A stretch of 64,000 nucleotides of DNA, taken from assembly GCA_022393335.1 (NCBI GenBank), contig JAJEKB010020179.1, positions 76,851-140,850 of the forward strand, written 5' to 3'. The stretch is from Macrotrachela quadricornifera (taxonomy: Eukaryota; Rotifera; Eurotatoria; Philodinida; Philodinidae). Position numbers and translations under genes: made by a program. Shown one piece after another: positions 1 through 10,928 of the stretch. Position 1 is the first letter of the stretch; each line of letters begins with the position of its first letter. The notes under the pieces are model-generated. The model had not been told where the DNA came from. It was given only the letters and a program-made list of their open reading frames with translations, and did no database searches.

Positions 1-3000
1 TTTGCAAAGTGTCCCATGGGATGGGATGGGATGGGATGGGATGGGATTATCCCATCCCACGCGGAGCCCTGTATTGATCCATCGAATAGTCTAAAAAGAC
101 AGATTGAAATGTTAGAAGAACAAGTGACAACCATCAGTACGGAGACCTCTGTATCTATAACCAGCGAACTCCCGATACAACTGCTTAGTGAGGTTGAAAC
201 GAGACAAGACCAGACTAACATTGCAGAATTGACATATACTCGTAATGGTACATCAATATTCTGTTCGCGATGTAACAAAAAATTTCGGTCAACTAGTATT
301 TTTAAAAGACATGTCGATACTAAACATTTTCAAACTAATTCGGCTAAGACAGCTTCTAAAAGAAAGCTCCATTCAGATCGAATTATACTCTTACAAGAAA
401 AGTTAACGTCGGTTGAGGACATAAAAAGCAATGCGTACAATCCATTTACTTGTTCGCGATATCCAGAACAAATAGAAACAACTGCCAATTCTATCTATCA
501 TTCCAGTACTAATAATAATCTTGAAACGGTTCTATCTACATGTGACCTAACATCAGTTTCCTCTATTCACACAAACCTAGTTTTATCAAATGAAACAAAG
601 AATACTGAACAAATGATTAACTCCGTAATATTATCTTCTGAAGACTCAATTTGTACTCAAATATTCGAATCCACTATAGCTGAAGATAATCATTTTAAAG
701 AAAACCATATTTCAGCGGAGTTGCATACATCAACGTCGACGCCAGATGACATAAAAGTCATGAAGGCTTTGAGTGATCCTATTCAAACATTTTTTTGTTG
801 GCAATGTAGAAAAAAATTTAAATCTGCTGTTATTCGCTTGGATCATTTCCTCCATAAACATGCTATATTATTTCGTTCAAAGATTAAGGAATTAATAAAT
901 AATGCACATAACCATAAAAGAGTTGGGCAGCTGCGGACGAACAACGCAAAAAGTCCGATTCCTGTGGGAAAACGATTCTTGACATGCTGGCAATGCAACA
1001 AGAAGAAAAATCTGTCTGAGAGAGGCTTTTTATCTCATTTTGCTTCCAAGCATTGCAGTTTAATTCTATCGAATAACATCGATCCATCAACTTATCTTGA
1101 AAACCAACTTGCATTGATTGAGGAACATATGAATATTATACAAGACGAGACTACATCATTCTCTTCTTCAAAATACTCTGAAAACCTTGATTTATCTTCT
1201 GATCTTGATCAAGATCATGAAACTTTTCATGATCAGTTGAATACATCAGACACTTCAAAAACACAACTTTCTATTGGAAACCAAATAGAAACTGAAGAAC
1301 TTGCGAGTATTTCTGAAAATCATCTATCTGGTCGTTCTCATTTTGAAGAAAATTTTCAATTGACTATTCATCAAGATGCAGATTTACCTAGCATGAATTC
1401 TAATTATGTTTCGACGGCTAATATTACACAACGTGCACACAGTCCTTTAACTATGTTTTCTTGTTGGCAATGTTCTAAGAAATTCAAAACACTTCAGAGT
1501 CGTGTAACTCACTATATCAATCATCATATTGCATCAATCCTGTCCGTTTCCAATATACTCTCCAATGATGCCGATGAAAGCATATGTTCTGGACAAAAAA
1601 CGCCAGACAATACAATAGTTTCAAGTACTCTACTTATTAAGCAATATAAATGTTGGTCATGCAGTAAAAGATTTCAATAACATCAGCGTCTCATAGCTCA
1701 TTTCATTGACAAGCATGCTAATTTCATTTTATTTGCAACTATTGATCCAATCGATATTCTTAAAAATGAAATAGCTAAGGCAAAACAACAAACAGAGACA
1801 TCATCTATTAATGACGTAACATCCTACGACTGCTCGAAAGATTCTGAGACAATCAAACTTGTAGACACTGACACATTGAAACTCAAGAATAGCCATGTCG
1901 AATCTTCTACACCTGTAACTACTTTAACAACAGAGCGTGCTATTAATAAAAAAACGGTGCCAACACAAGTTGAGAAAAAAAATTCAAACCAAGCCATTGA
2001 ATCAATCAGCTCGCAACCTAATAAATTGTCGCATCCCCAAACACTCGAATTAACTACTTGTGCCATTGTTGATTTTCACGACAAACAACTGACATCCAAT
2101 TTATCTATGAATACTGAAGTATCAAGTACTCTTAATAATCAATTAAAAATATCAATGAAAGATCAGAACAGTGCCGCTGAATATGTACATCGTTATCTTA
2201 AAAAGTTTGCTTGTTGGAAATGTCTCAAAAGATACAAATCTGCTTATGGTCGTTTACATCATTTTTTATTGAGTCATTCCGAATTCTTTCTACCTTCTAT
2301 TACTGTCTCAGCAAATAATGACAATGAGCATGCATTATTACATAGTCAGCAGATAGATAACTTCAATGTACCAGTGAATCCTTTGAAAAAGTCATACTTT
2401 TGTTGGAATTGCGGAAAGAAATTCAAATCTTATAGTCGCCAAGTATCACATTTCGTTGAAAAGCATAGTGGAGCTTTGTTATCCATGGATATTGATCCAG
2501 CATATACTCTGAAAAATCAACTAATAAAGGCGCAAGAAAAGATGCAGATCAAACAATACGCGACGACTACTATGGAACCATCATTTAGCTATTCTCAATG
2601 CTCAAAAAAATTTAAAACAAAGACTGATCGTTTGAATCGTTTCAACAATAAACATGCTAGTTCCATTCTTACTCCTATATCTAAAATCAATTGTATCGTT
2701 AGTGAAACTACAGAGACACCGGAACAGATAAAAACCGTATACAACATGACTTATCCTGTCAATACACTTTTGAATAGTTCAAAATGCTCAATGGATTTCA
2801 AATATAATTCTGAGACTCAAGTCGAAGTGCAGCAAGAACATATGAAAAACGGAGAATTGAAACAAACATTAATAAATAAATCGTACTATTGTCGACCGTG
2901 TCACAAAGAGTTTATGTATGCTGCCGATCATCTAGAACATTTCCAATCCGTCCATACTGAAATGAAATCATTCAACAGAACTTTAGAAGAATTTTTTACT

Positions 3001-3276
3001 GATCCAGCTATTATGCAATGTCCTAAAGCAAAGTCTGCCACACTCGTTTACATGTTTACGGAATTGTCACGAGAGCAAATCTGCATCACACATGGTAAGA
3101 TAAACCGTTGTCCTTATAAATCATGTCATTTAAAAACGGTTAATTATGATTTCCAACAGTATTGGCTGCATACAATTGAAGAACACAAAGATACACAGAT
3201 CAAACTAGAATGTTGTGATCCTATGATAATGTACACGCCAGAGCAATACAAAAACCACATTTTACATCTGGATTAA
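1..3276 (+). pseudogene. Polydactyl C2H2 zinc-finger protein with one in-frame stop, 5' end not in window
   Basis: One frame is open from the left edge to 3276 except for a single TAA at 1678-1680. It encodes a repeated module: a C2H2-like finger of the form C-W-x-C-x-K-K-F-x12-H-x3-H, then a spacer with I-D-P-x3-L-K-N-Q-L. Fingers lie near nt 259-325, 787-855, 983-1052, 1460-1525, 1650-1712 (holding the stop), 2210-2278, 2398-2466, a decayed one near 2590-2655 that lacks its first Cys, a decayed one near 2780-2845, and 2887-2958. A more divergent CPYKSC finger lies near 3110-3200. A nucleic-acid-binding nuclear protein is inferred. The first module begins only at its IDP spacer (nt ~75), just after the ATGGG repeat, so the gene probably started further left and the repeat interrupts it. 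A recent pseudogene, a sequencing error at the TAA, or two separate genes are all possible. Confidence 0.7.
16..59. repeat. ATGGG microsatellite with adjoining palindrome
   Basis: Six tandem ATGGG units (16-45) run directly into a perfect palindrome: TGGGATGGGA at 37-46, a three-base loop, then TCCCATCCCA at 50-59. The tract is open in the frame of the downstream zinc-finger gene, but its translation (Met-Gly-Trp-Asp repeats) is plainly microsatellite-derived. It is not the TGTGGG type of repeat reported for bdelloid telomeres. Confidence 0.9.
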
Positions 3277-3505
3277 AGCCATTAGACTCAGTAATGTGTC
3301 ACATGAACTAATTTTTATAATTCTAGCATTTTAATACTCTTATTTTGAAGTAGTGACCGAAATGATTGACATTTTTTGATCGTAGTCATGATCACAATCG
3401 AGAATATTATTGAAGGAAAATTAAATCACCACCAGAAACCTTAGATAGAGTAAGCGTGAAGATGTGATTCAAAAAACATACCTTTATCGCGATTTCGATC
3501 TGGAC
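3277..3505. other. Intergenic, nothing recognised
   Basis: AT-rich sequence after the zinc-finger stop. I see no open frame or repeat in it. Confidence 0.5.
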
Positions 3506-3960
3506 TCAGAGTCTGTCGATCCTGGCTAGATATCTCGAAAGATTTTCCCGTATATTTTGTTTCAATAAGGAGCGAACAAGAGCTACTTGAAATTGAAGTT
3601 GTGTCGTCGAGACATCACTGGTTTCTTGGGTTTTTATTTTATACAGGTGATAAGAATTTACTATAGCTAAACCAAGTAAAACCATGAATATTTTCTTATA
3701 ATATTTCTTCAATCTTTTTTAAAGAATATGGTAAGAGGCTAACATTTGATCAAACATATTCACCCGGTCTCTTGTGTCGTTATTTTCACGAACACACATT
3801 GGTTTCTCACCTTGAGCTAGTCTCTTGTGATTGATTGTCATAGTGTTTTTATGGCATGTAGATAGCATGTAAAAATATTTCTTGTTGTGCCATAAGGGAT
3901 ATAAATAACACAAACTATTTTGGACGGAGGCAATGAGCTCTAATCAATATGAGATGCTAG
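3506..3960 (-). pseudogene. PiggyBac-like (PGBD4-type) transposase C-terminal relic
   Basis: Two minus-strand stretches (3719-~3930 and 3506-3718) are in the same frame, separated by one TAA at 3719-3721. Together they follow the C-terminal part of piggyBac/PGBD4 transposases in order: W-H-N-K-K with M-L-S-T, then N-M-F-D-Q-M-L-A-S-Y (the segment around the third catalytic Asp of the family), then K-K-Y-Y-K-K-I-F with L-A-I-V-N-S-Y. The same last motif occurs in the piggyBac element at 56.9-59.0 kb, as K-I-I-F-G-M-S-L-V-N-A-Y. The N-terminal two thirds of a transposase are absent and no TIRs are seen. This is an old fragment of a different subfamily from the 57-kb element. Confidence 0.55.
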
Positions 3961-4180
3961 AATCGATACAGAGCATTCAAAGGAAATAGAACTATGGAAT
4001 TGTAATTGTCATTGTTCCTATAAAGATTGCTTGGACAAATATACTCGTCAAAAATGGTTAAATAGTTAAACGAAGTCGGATGGAAGAAAGCTTATCAATA
4101 TCGAAGAAAAAGTCATGGTAATCGGTAGCTTTCGTCATTTTATAGAGGACAGATAGGGACACAATAATTGTGGCCCAGTC

Positions 4181-4414
4181 ATGCCTCTGTACAATGTGAA
4201 AGATCGTCTTGTTAAAATGTTAAATATTTCAGAAAGTTCTATTTACAGATTAACGCATGAATTAAAGCGTTCAAGGCATAAAGAAATAAAGAAAAATCAC
4301 AATAACGTCAGACAGAAGAGAAAGCAGAAACATTTGTTAGAAATCTTCGTAGTCGCACCATATCATTTCCAATATCCAAACACGGTCAACCTCAATATCT
4401 GCTCTATTAACTGA
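4181..4414 (+). other. Small ORF with helix-turn-helix-like N-terminus, possible transposon scrap
   Basis: A 77-codon frame whose residues 8-33 (D-R-L-V-K-M-L-N-I-S-E-S-S-I-Y-R-L) have the spacing of a transposase-type helix-turn-helix. The rest is basic and matches nothing I recognise. No catalytic domain follows. It may be a chance ORF. Confidence 0.2.
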
Positions 4415-4864
4415 AATTCTCTTTCGTCGACATACTGCTTCTTCTGATTCTTTATCAATAAATCACATGAATCTAATCATTCCTGAGGTACTAACTCCTC
4501 AGAAGAAAAGTAAAAGGTTTATTCTATCACTTGAATAGCATGCAAATCAGCTTTTATTTTCCTACTGCACTCTAAACAACGGAATATTATTTTGTTAACG
4601 CAAGGAAATAATTTAATTAGGCTTGAGTTTCATAAGCAAATTGAAGAAAAATTTTATCTAACTGCGGACAAACGATTGAAAAGATTGAAAGAAGCAAACA
4701 TTCATTTGTAGTATTACGATGCAATGTGGATGAATTTTTGAGAGTATAAATGTTCATGGTTATTATATTCCGGGTTGGTGAACTTTCAGCACGTCATAGG
4801 GTAGAAATCGTAAACTCTTAATGATTTAACGACTTTTAATTCGAGTTCACGAGTTAACTTCTTT

Positions 4865-5315
4865 CATCCACTGCTCTTCTCTCTCTCGTTCCTCCGCCCT
4901 CTATTGCGCACTCACTTTGTTTCCTTATATCTTTTTCACACTCTCACTCCTCTCTCCCTCCTTTCATCCATAATCTCTCTCTCAAATCAGTTCATTTTCT
5001 CTCCTCCCTCGATTTCTCTATCAATGTTTTCTTCTTTTCCTCTCTATTCTCCCTTTCCATTCTCTCTGTATTTTCTCTTTTCACCATCACTATAACCATC
5101 TCGTTTCTCTCCCCTTTCACCCTCACTATGCTTCTCACTTATCTTTCCTATCACCTTCGCTATTGCTTCCTCTCTTATTGTCTCCCCCCTCACTCTCAGT
5201 ACGACCCCTTCTTCTCTATTTCTTCACCCTCAGTATAGTCCCCCCCTTCTGTCTATCTCTTGGCCCTCATCTTTTCTCTCTTCCTTCAACCTCACTATTA
5301 TTTCCCTCCTCACGA
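4865..5315. repeat. Polypyrimidine (CT-rich) low-complexity tract
   Basis: About 450 bp is almost entirely C and T on the plus strand, built from CTCTCT, CCTC and TTTCTC runs with no strict period. The two plus-strand ORFs inside (4904-5095, 5163-5351) encode only Ser/Leu/Pro/Phe-rich strings and are composition artefacts. Confidence 0.85.
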
Positions 5316-5344
5316 GTAGCCACAAGTCGCGGCGCAACCACAGG

Positions 5345-7039
5345 TAGTTGATATCATAGAAACCTACTATTATTAATTATAACTCATACACCCTCACCTC
5401 AACATAGAACATTACCTTGGGCCGTTACTTTGGGACTTTACATTGGGACGTTCTATCCCAATGTAACGACTCAAAGTATTTATGTAACGTTAAAAGAGGA
5501 GATTGATGAGTTGACCTACTGTGAATCGAATTTTTCCTGAATGAATTCTGATACTTTCTCCGTAAATAAGGAAGAACAGATTGCTAATTGTCTGTATAAT
5601 GCAACTTGACACAATAAACTAATACAATGTAAAGAGGGTTCGACGACTAAAAGCAGCCTGAAAAAGTGTCGCAAGAACCCATTTTCACATGCTGATATGT
5701 GCCTCCACCTGTTCTCTATTAAATAAAGGAAACTACAAATAGTTATGACTTTTCATTTAAAAGTTATAAACTTTTCTTTCATCTGCCTTCTTTTAAAATT
5801 CCAATACTAATGGTAACAAAAGAAGAATGATCTGAAATGTGGATCACAAATGAATAACGAAAAAAAGTTAAACAACAAGAAACTTCTAATAACCATTTAT
5901 CATAGCCTAATATAATGATACCAATAGTTTTCTTTTTATTCTTTTCATAGACCATAATGAGAAAATGCAAACATATAAATTGACATGAACAAGACATTGT
6001 GAGTCAGACGAGGACACTGAAAATAACAATCATCTCAATATATCCAATTTACTGTATGAAATATTATTCAACATTTTCAAGAAACTTAATACGATTAATG
6101 TCCTTATTCGCTTGTAAGATTCAACAAATATGCTTAATAAATATTTGATCCTTATATTCATCATTTTGATATAACTATGATATCATCTTTCGATGACATA
6201 TTTTCAAAAGACAAGCAAATTCTTACGAAAATTTGTGAAAAAAAAATCTTATCTCCAATTCATCAACGAATAAATAAACTTACTCTAGAAGCACATTCAA
6301 TGGAAAGCACCCATGCATTCGATTATGATTGAACTGGAATAAAAATATTGTGGTTGTGCATAGTTGCGTCGCAATTGCTATAAAAAACGATAGAGGTGAG
6401 ATTTTCATTCTGTACATAGAATTATTGTGAATTACGAAAGTTTTTTTAGCCGTAGTTACGCATAACTATGACGCAGTCGTTAAAAAATAGTTATTCTGGC
6501 TATTCATTATCCTGAATTTTATTAGTTAACATTTGTTAGTTATTCTCTAAAAAAATTCCGTATCAGTATCTAACAGCTATGCTATTTCGCTTTGTTTATA
6601 TTAATTGTGGTCTTATATTTCCATCCACAAGTTGTATATCTTTAACTTTAGCTAAATGGAAAATCAATATCGAAACTTTTGATGTTGGTCTTTATATTTT
6701 TGATAAATATTTAGATCGTTTATTGACATGAAATCACTATGACATATTGCCTAATAGAGATAAACACTAACGATTTTTATGTGTGAAGGAATTTTCAAGT
6801 TAAATATATATATTAATTGATTTGTACGATTATTTATTGCAATATTTTTATCGCTGGTGACCTGTATGTAAATTAATATTTTGCGAAAAAATATTTATTT
6901 TTGAGAGAAATATCTTGTTTTCTGTATAATGTATCTCTGACAATGTAGGATAAATATTCCTATTATTCTATATTTTAAGCGTTTATTAAATTTTAATTTA
7001 TTGTTAACATTGATTATTTATAGAAAATTTTTTTTCAAA
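5345..7039. other. Intergenic; one short perfect hairpin
   Basis: No gene is recognised. ACATTGGGA (5440-5448) and TCCCAATGT (5456-5464) form a perfect 9-bp stem with a 7-base loop. The rest is AT-rich single-copy-looking DNA. Confidence 0.5.
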
Positions 7040-7768
7040 TTAACTTATTTTATGAATTGGTCGGTTAAGTATTAACCAATAAGGAATATTCCAGGGAAAA
7101 TAACAAGATACTTTAAATGGAACAGATCTTTTATATGATGTTGGATAACGTTTTTTAATAAATTCTATTGGAGGATATGGAGCTCTGATAAATCCACCAG
7201 CAAATGGAATTAAAACTGTTTTCTCAATAAAACTAACATTAAAATCATTAAATTGAGTTTCAAGAAACTCCATATTTCGATTTGTTGCTTTTGTATATAT
7301 AATTCCTCCATTGGATGATGGTACTATCTTCCAAGTGAAAATATCTGTTTGCAAACCTTCATATAACATAAAATCTTTATTTAAGTAGATATTATATCGT
7401 TTCTTGGCAATTTTTTGTGCTGGCCCATCATCCTGAAGCAGATGTGCAAATTTTTGATCATATGATACATCAGCATCATGATCCCAAATAGTAATATTTT
7501 CATATCGTAAAGCTCCAAAAAGTGTTCCATAATCAGTCCAAAAAGTTACGTTTAGTTCAGTCATAATGTCATTAAATGCTTTTACCATATAAGCTAATCT
7601 ATTGCGATCTGCAGCAGAAGTTATACATGGATGGTTAAAGTTCCAGATAATTGCAGCACACAATAATAAAACAAGACTAATCGATATAAAAATACTTAAT
7701 AGTGAACATCGTCTTCCAAAACGGAAATACATTTTGATATGACTGATAAGTGTTCTTCGAAATATCAA
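7040..7768 (-). CDS. LicD-family (nucleotidyltransferase-fold) type II membrane protein
   Basis: A 242-residue single-exon protein. Residues 1-21 are basic and 22-42 form one hydrophobic segment, giving a signal-anchor topology with the catalytic part in the Golgi/ER lumen (inferred). Residues 79-101 hold the LicD/fukutin-type core: D-Y-G-T-L-F-G-A-L-R-Y, then I-W-D-H-D-A-D-V. The acidic W-D-x-D-x-D residues are the metal-binding set of the family, whose characterised members transfer phosphocholine or ribitol-phosphate to glycans. The substrate here is unknown. Met1 keeps the longest form; Met13 would still keep the membrane anchor. The protein is short compared with fukutin/FKRP and resembles the small LicD-like proteins of invertebrates. 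It stands alone among intergenic DNA. Confidence 0.75.
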   Translation of the reverse strand: MIFRRTLISHIKMYFRFGRRCSLLSIFISISLVLLLCAAIIWNFNHPCITSAADRNRLAYMVKAFNDIMTELNVTFWTDYGTLFGALRYENITIWDHDADVSYDQKFAHLLQDDGPAQKIAKKRYNIYLNKDFMLYEGLQTDIFTWKIVPSSNGGIIYTKATNRNMEFLETQFNDFNVSFIEKTVLIPFAGGFIRAPYPPIEFIKKRYPTSYKRSVPFKVSCYFPWNIPYWLILNRPIHKIS

Positions 7769-8045
7769 TGAGAATCTGTTCTAGACATTATTTGTACAAT
7801 AGAACGATGATTTGATTCTTAAAATAAAATAAAAAAATTAATCGAACATTTAAAGTGCCGATAATACGAATTTTCAGTAAAAAATTTGTTTACTACTTTT
7901 TCGCCTTAGCGAATGCTTTTTTTTCTGTTAAAAAATTCGAAAGATGATTTTTTTTAGATTTAGTATCGAAAACTGAATATAAACAAGTTCTTAAATCGAC
8001 TTTAGACTTGAAATTCTATTGATGATGGCGCCATGAATCGGATCG

Positions 8046-8540
8046 AAGACATTACGTATAAGCTGATTTTGTAAACCTATCTAGTTTTTCTATGTCAGTG
8101 ATAAAGCGAAATATTTTATCTTATTCGATTAATCATAAGACTTGAGGCGGTGGTATTTAACGATTTTCGAATTCGAATAAGATTTTTAATCAAAAACATA
8201 ATAGCCTCTATATGAAAATTTCAGTTTTCCGATGATATTTAATGAAACAAGAAAAAATGAAAATTGTTAAATTAACTCGAAAGATACTTTACTTTATTCA
8301 ATTTTTTATACTAATTACGAATCTGTAATTTTTTTATGATTAAAGGTCTTATTTGAATTCTAAGACCTATGGTATCAGTAAAAACACGTTTTCTTGACAA
8401 ACGAGAGAAAAAGAAAAAAAACGTGATGCATACTTATTTGCCTAGTCATATGATAAATAGAATGAGATAAAATATTTCGCGTTATCATTTACGTAGAAAT
8501 ACTAGATAGGTTTACAAAATCAGCCTATGCATAGTGCCAT
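8046..8540. repeat. Inverted repeat (foldback) nested in the 1.8-kb element
   Basis: The left arm 8046-8136 (contains GCTGATTTTGTAAACCTATC) and right arm 8450-8540 (its inverse) match over about 75-90 bp with scattered substitutions, around a 310-bp AT-rich spacer. A diverged piece of the same arm occurs near 36385-36470. Confidence 0.75.
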
Positions 8541-9012
8541 AGACGAGGGAGCCACGAGGTCTAGGTAGACTTTCTTTAATGTTAAAACTTTCTATCATTA
8601 TTTTATTTTCTATTTTCTACTAACAGATTACGCCTTATCAGAAGGTTAGTCCATCTTTTATCAACTATCAACCAGTGTTCAACTAGGTATTCTTTGAGTT
8701 TTGTTAGTATCTAATCTTAGAATTGTCATAGAAGTTCTGAAACAATTTTATAAATCACTATTCTCGCATTCAATAAAAGTAAAGTCTTTAAAATTTTGAT
8801 GGATTATTACACATATGTAGTGGAATATGATCGATTGAAATAACTGAATTTAATGTGAAATCATAAAATCTTCACCTTAAATTTTAAGATAAAAAAAAAC
8901 ACCTGTAGACAAACCCATACATTCTTTTCATTAACCTTCAAGATAATAAAATCTTGAAGAGAAAATCATCAATCACTAACCGTAATCTTCAAAATAATAA
9001 ATCCTTCGCACT

Positions 9013-9150
9013 AAAATAAAATGTGTCACATATGTCGCACTGAGCAACTTATGTCGTATTTCTTGCGTTCTCCGCTTAATATATATAGTGAAGAAAGCAA
9101 GAGGCACGACACGCGATGCTCATTGCGACATATGTGACACATTTTATTTC
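9013..9150. repeat. Near-perfect 138-bp hairpin
   Basis: 9013-9046 (contains AAATGTGTCACATATGTCGC) is inverted at 9117-9150 with two mismatches in 34. The pairing continues inward through GTCGT and CTTGC blocks to a loop near TTAATATATATAG, so arms of about 60 bp fold into one stem. It could be a MITE core or a transcribed hairpin. Confidence 0.85.
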
Positions 9151-9964
9151 AGAGTGTTGACCTTAAATTTTAAGCCAGTAAACATTTATAGGAAAAATCA
9201 TACATTATTTTCTATAATATTCAAGATAGTGAACCCTATAAGGATAAAGATTTATTATTCTACTTTTTTTTTTACAATGATAGATAGATATACAAAATTC
9301 ATTTGAACTATTATAGCTGAAAAAGCAGCTAAGGAATTTGATAATGCATGAAATGTTACTTTTCAAGGTGAACAAGATTATGAACAATTCAAAAACTGCA
9401 CTAAAAAACACGAAACAAATTTAGTATTTCTTTATGTCAATGAATAATAGATAATATTACAATTTGATCAAGATGGTAATTAAATACTGAACAATCATTT
9501 AGCATTATGAATCGAATAAAATATATTTACGCTGTATAATGACCCAATAATGAGCAGTGTCTGCTCTGATTTTATTTCAAAAAATTAAGACTGAAGCCCT
9601 ATGAAATGATGTAAAAAAAGGATAGAAAAAAAAATTTTACTGAAAATTCGTATTACCGGCACCTTACAATGAATCCTAAAAGTTTTTTTTGAATATCTCT
9701 ACTATTTGACCTAACTTTAACGATAAGTAAATATACCAATGTTTTAATTATCCTATTAAACTTCTATATTACTCTGAGAAACTATCATCTTTGATCGAAA
9801 TACAAAAAATTTACCTTTCTTTTTAAGAAGTGATTAACTCAAAAATCGACTAAATCTTATTTTCTTTGATATTTTCATATGAAAAAGTTTGTTTCTTTCA
9901 TTTTTGCAGATCTAAATGAAAATCGCTAAGATATTAATATCAGAGATATTCATCGAGGTCTCTA

Positions 9965-10484
9965 CTTCAACTAATTCAATAAGAATAAAATTTCGATAAG
10001 ATGTGTTTTGTTCTGGTGTGTCACAACAATATAGATGCTATCGAGTATTTTTCGAAGAACTTTTAATAGAAACAAGATAGAGAACTGTGGTTTTCACCGT
10101 TAGAAAGAAGAAATGACAGAAAAATGTTTTTCTTATGCAAGAAAAAAAAAGGAAAAGTACAAAAGTGAACTTTTTTCATAGGAACTGCTCTGGAGTATAA
10201 TACATATTATTTATCTTAGTCTTCCGTAGTTTGTGAATCTTTGATTAGTGGCTTGAATATATACTTGATAGGATCAATTCAAAACCTCACAAAAAAAACA
10301 AGTAAAAAGTCTCTGTTCATCTCCTCTTTCCAATGATGAAAAATGCAGTTCTCTATCTTGTTTCTATCAAAAGTTGTTTAAAAAAGTGCTCATCCTCCTG
10401 TTTTAAATGAGCACTAATGTTGTCGTGATGTATGCAAACAAAACCGATCTCATCGAAATTTTATTCTTATTGAATTAGTTGAAG
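9965..10484. mobile_element. Foldback/MITE with ~125-bp inverted arms
   Basis: The left arm 9965-10088 begins CTTCAACTAATTCAATAAGA and the right arm 10345-10484 is its inverse; both also share GATAGAAACAAGATAGAGAA. The interior is about 255 bp with no open frame. A diverged copy of the right arm lies near 34490-34605, so the family is dispersed in this genome. No target duplication could be fixed. Confidence 0.75.
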
Positions 10485-10925
10485 TATGATCAAATAGCAT
10501 AAAAATTAGAGTATTCTTTTCTCTATCGTACTATATAAAAACAAAGTTTCTTACAGCTTACTATACGGTAAATAACACCAGACTAAGAACTTCTAGTACA
10601 CCCTAAGTATAATTTGTATATTTCTGAAACATAATCACTTAGGGCATACTACAAGTAGTGAGGAAGGTCCTTTTTTTATGCTATTCGATAATTCCTCGCC
10701 TTCTATCAAGTTAGTGAAATTTCGAGAAAACTATTTTTTGCCTACAACTCTCTGGTAGGAGAAGCTTATATTTTCGTTTTTCTTTCTTTTTTTTCATTCT
10801 TTTCTTCCCATATATACATGAGAAGGAACGCGTCTGAGTTATTATCTGCATTATTACGGATCATCGTATATTTCCTTTCCTTCTCCTCTCCTCTTTGACT
10901 TTCGATAACTGCTGAAAACTTTCGC
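10485..10925. other. Intergenic, nothing recognised
   Basis: AT-rich with a CT-rich stretch near 10870-10900 and a short imperfect inverted pair (CACCCTAAGT near 10598, ACTTAGGGCA near 10637). No gene seen. Confidence 0.5.
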
Positions 10926-10928
10926 CTA

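Larger units (their letters stand above)
7855..9662. mobile_element. 1.8-kb element bounded by 28-bp terminal inverted repeats
   Basis: 7855-7882 starts GTGCCGATAATACGAATTTT, and 9635-9662 is its inverse with one mismatch in 28 (GTGCCG then GTAATACG). The interval holds a foldback (8046-8540), a near-perfect hairpin (9013-9150) and two related AT-rich segments starting CCTTAAATTTTAAG near 8876 and 9161. No transposase can be read. I could not find a convincing target-site duplication, so the outer limits rest on the inverted repeats alone. Confidence 0.55.

Noticed and set aside
16..45. ATGGG repeat as an internal telomere
   Set aside because: The unit is not the TGTGGG type known for bdelloids nor TTAGGG, and only six copies are present.
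4904..5351. Two plus-strand ORFs in a CT-rich tract
   Set aside because: Low-complexity Ser/Leu/Pro/Phe strings explained by pyrimidine composition.
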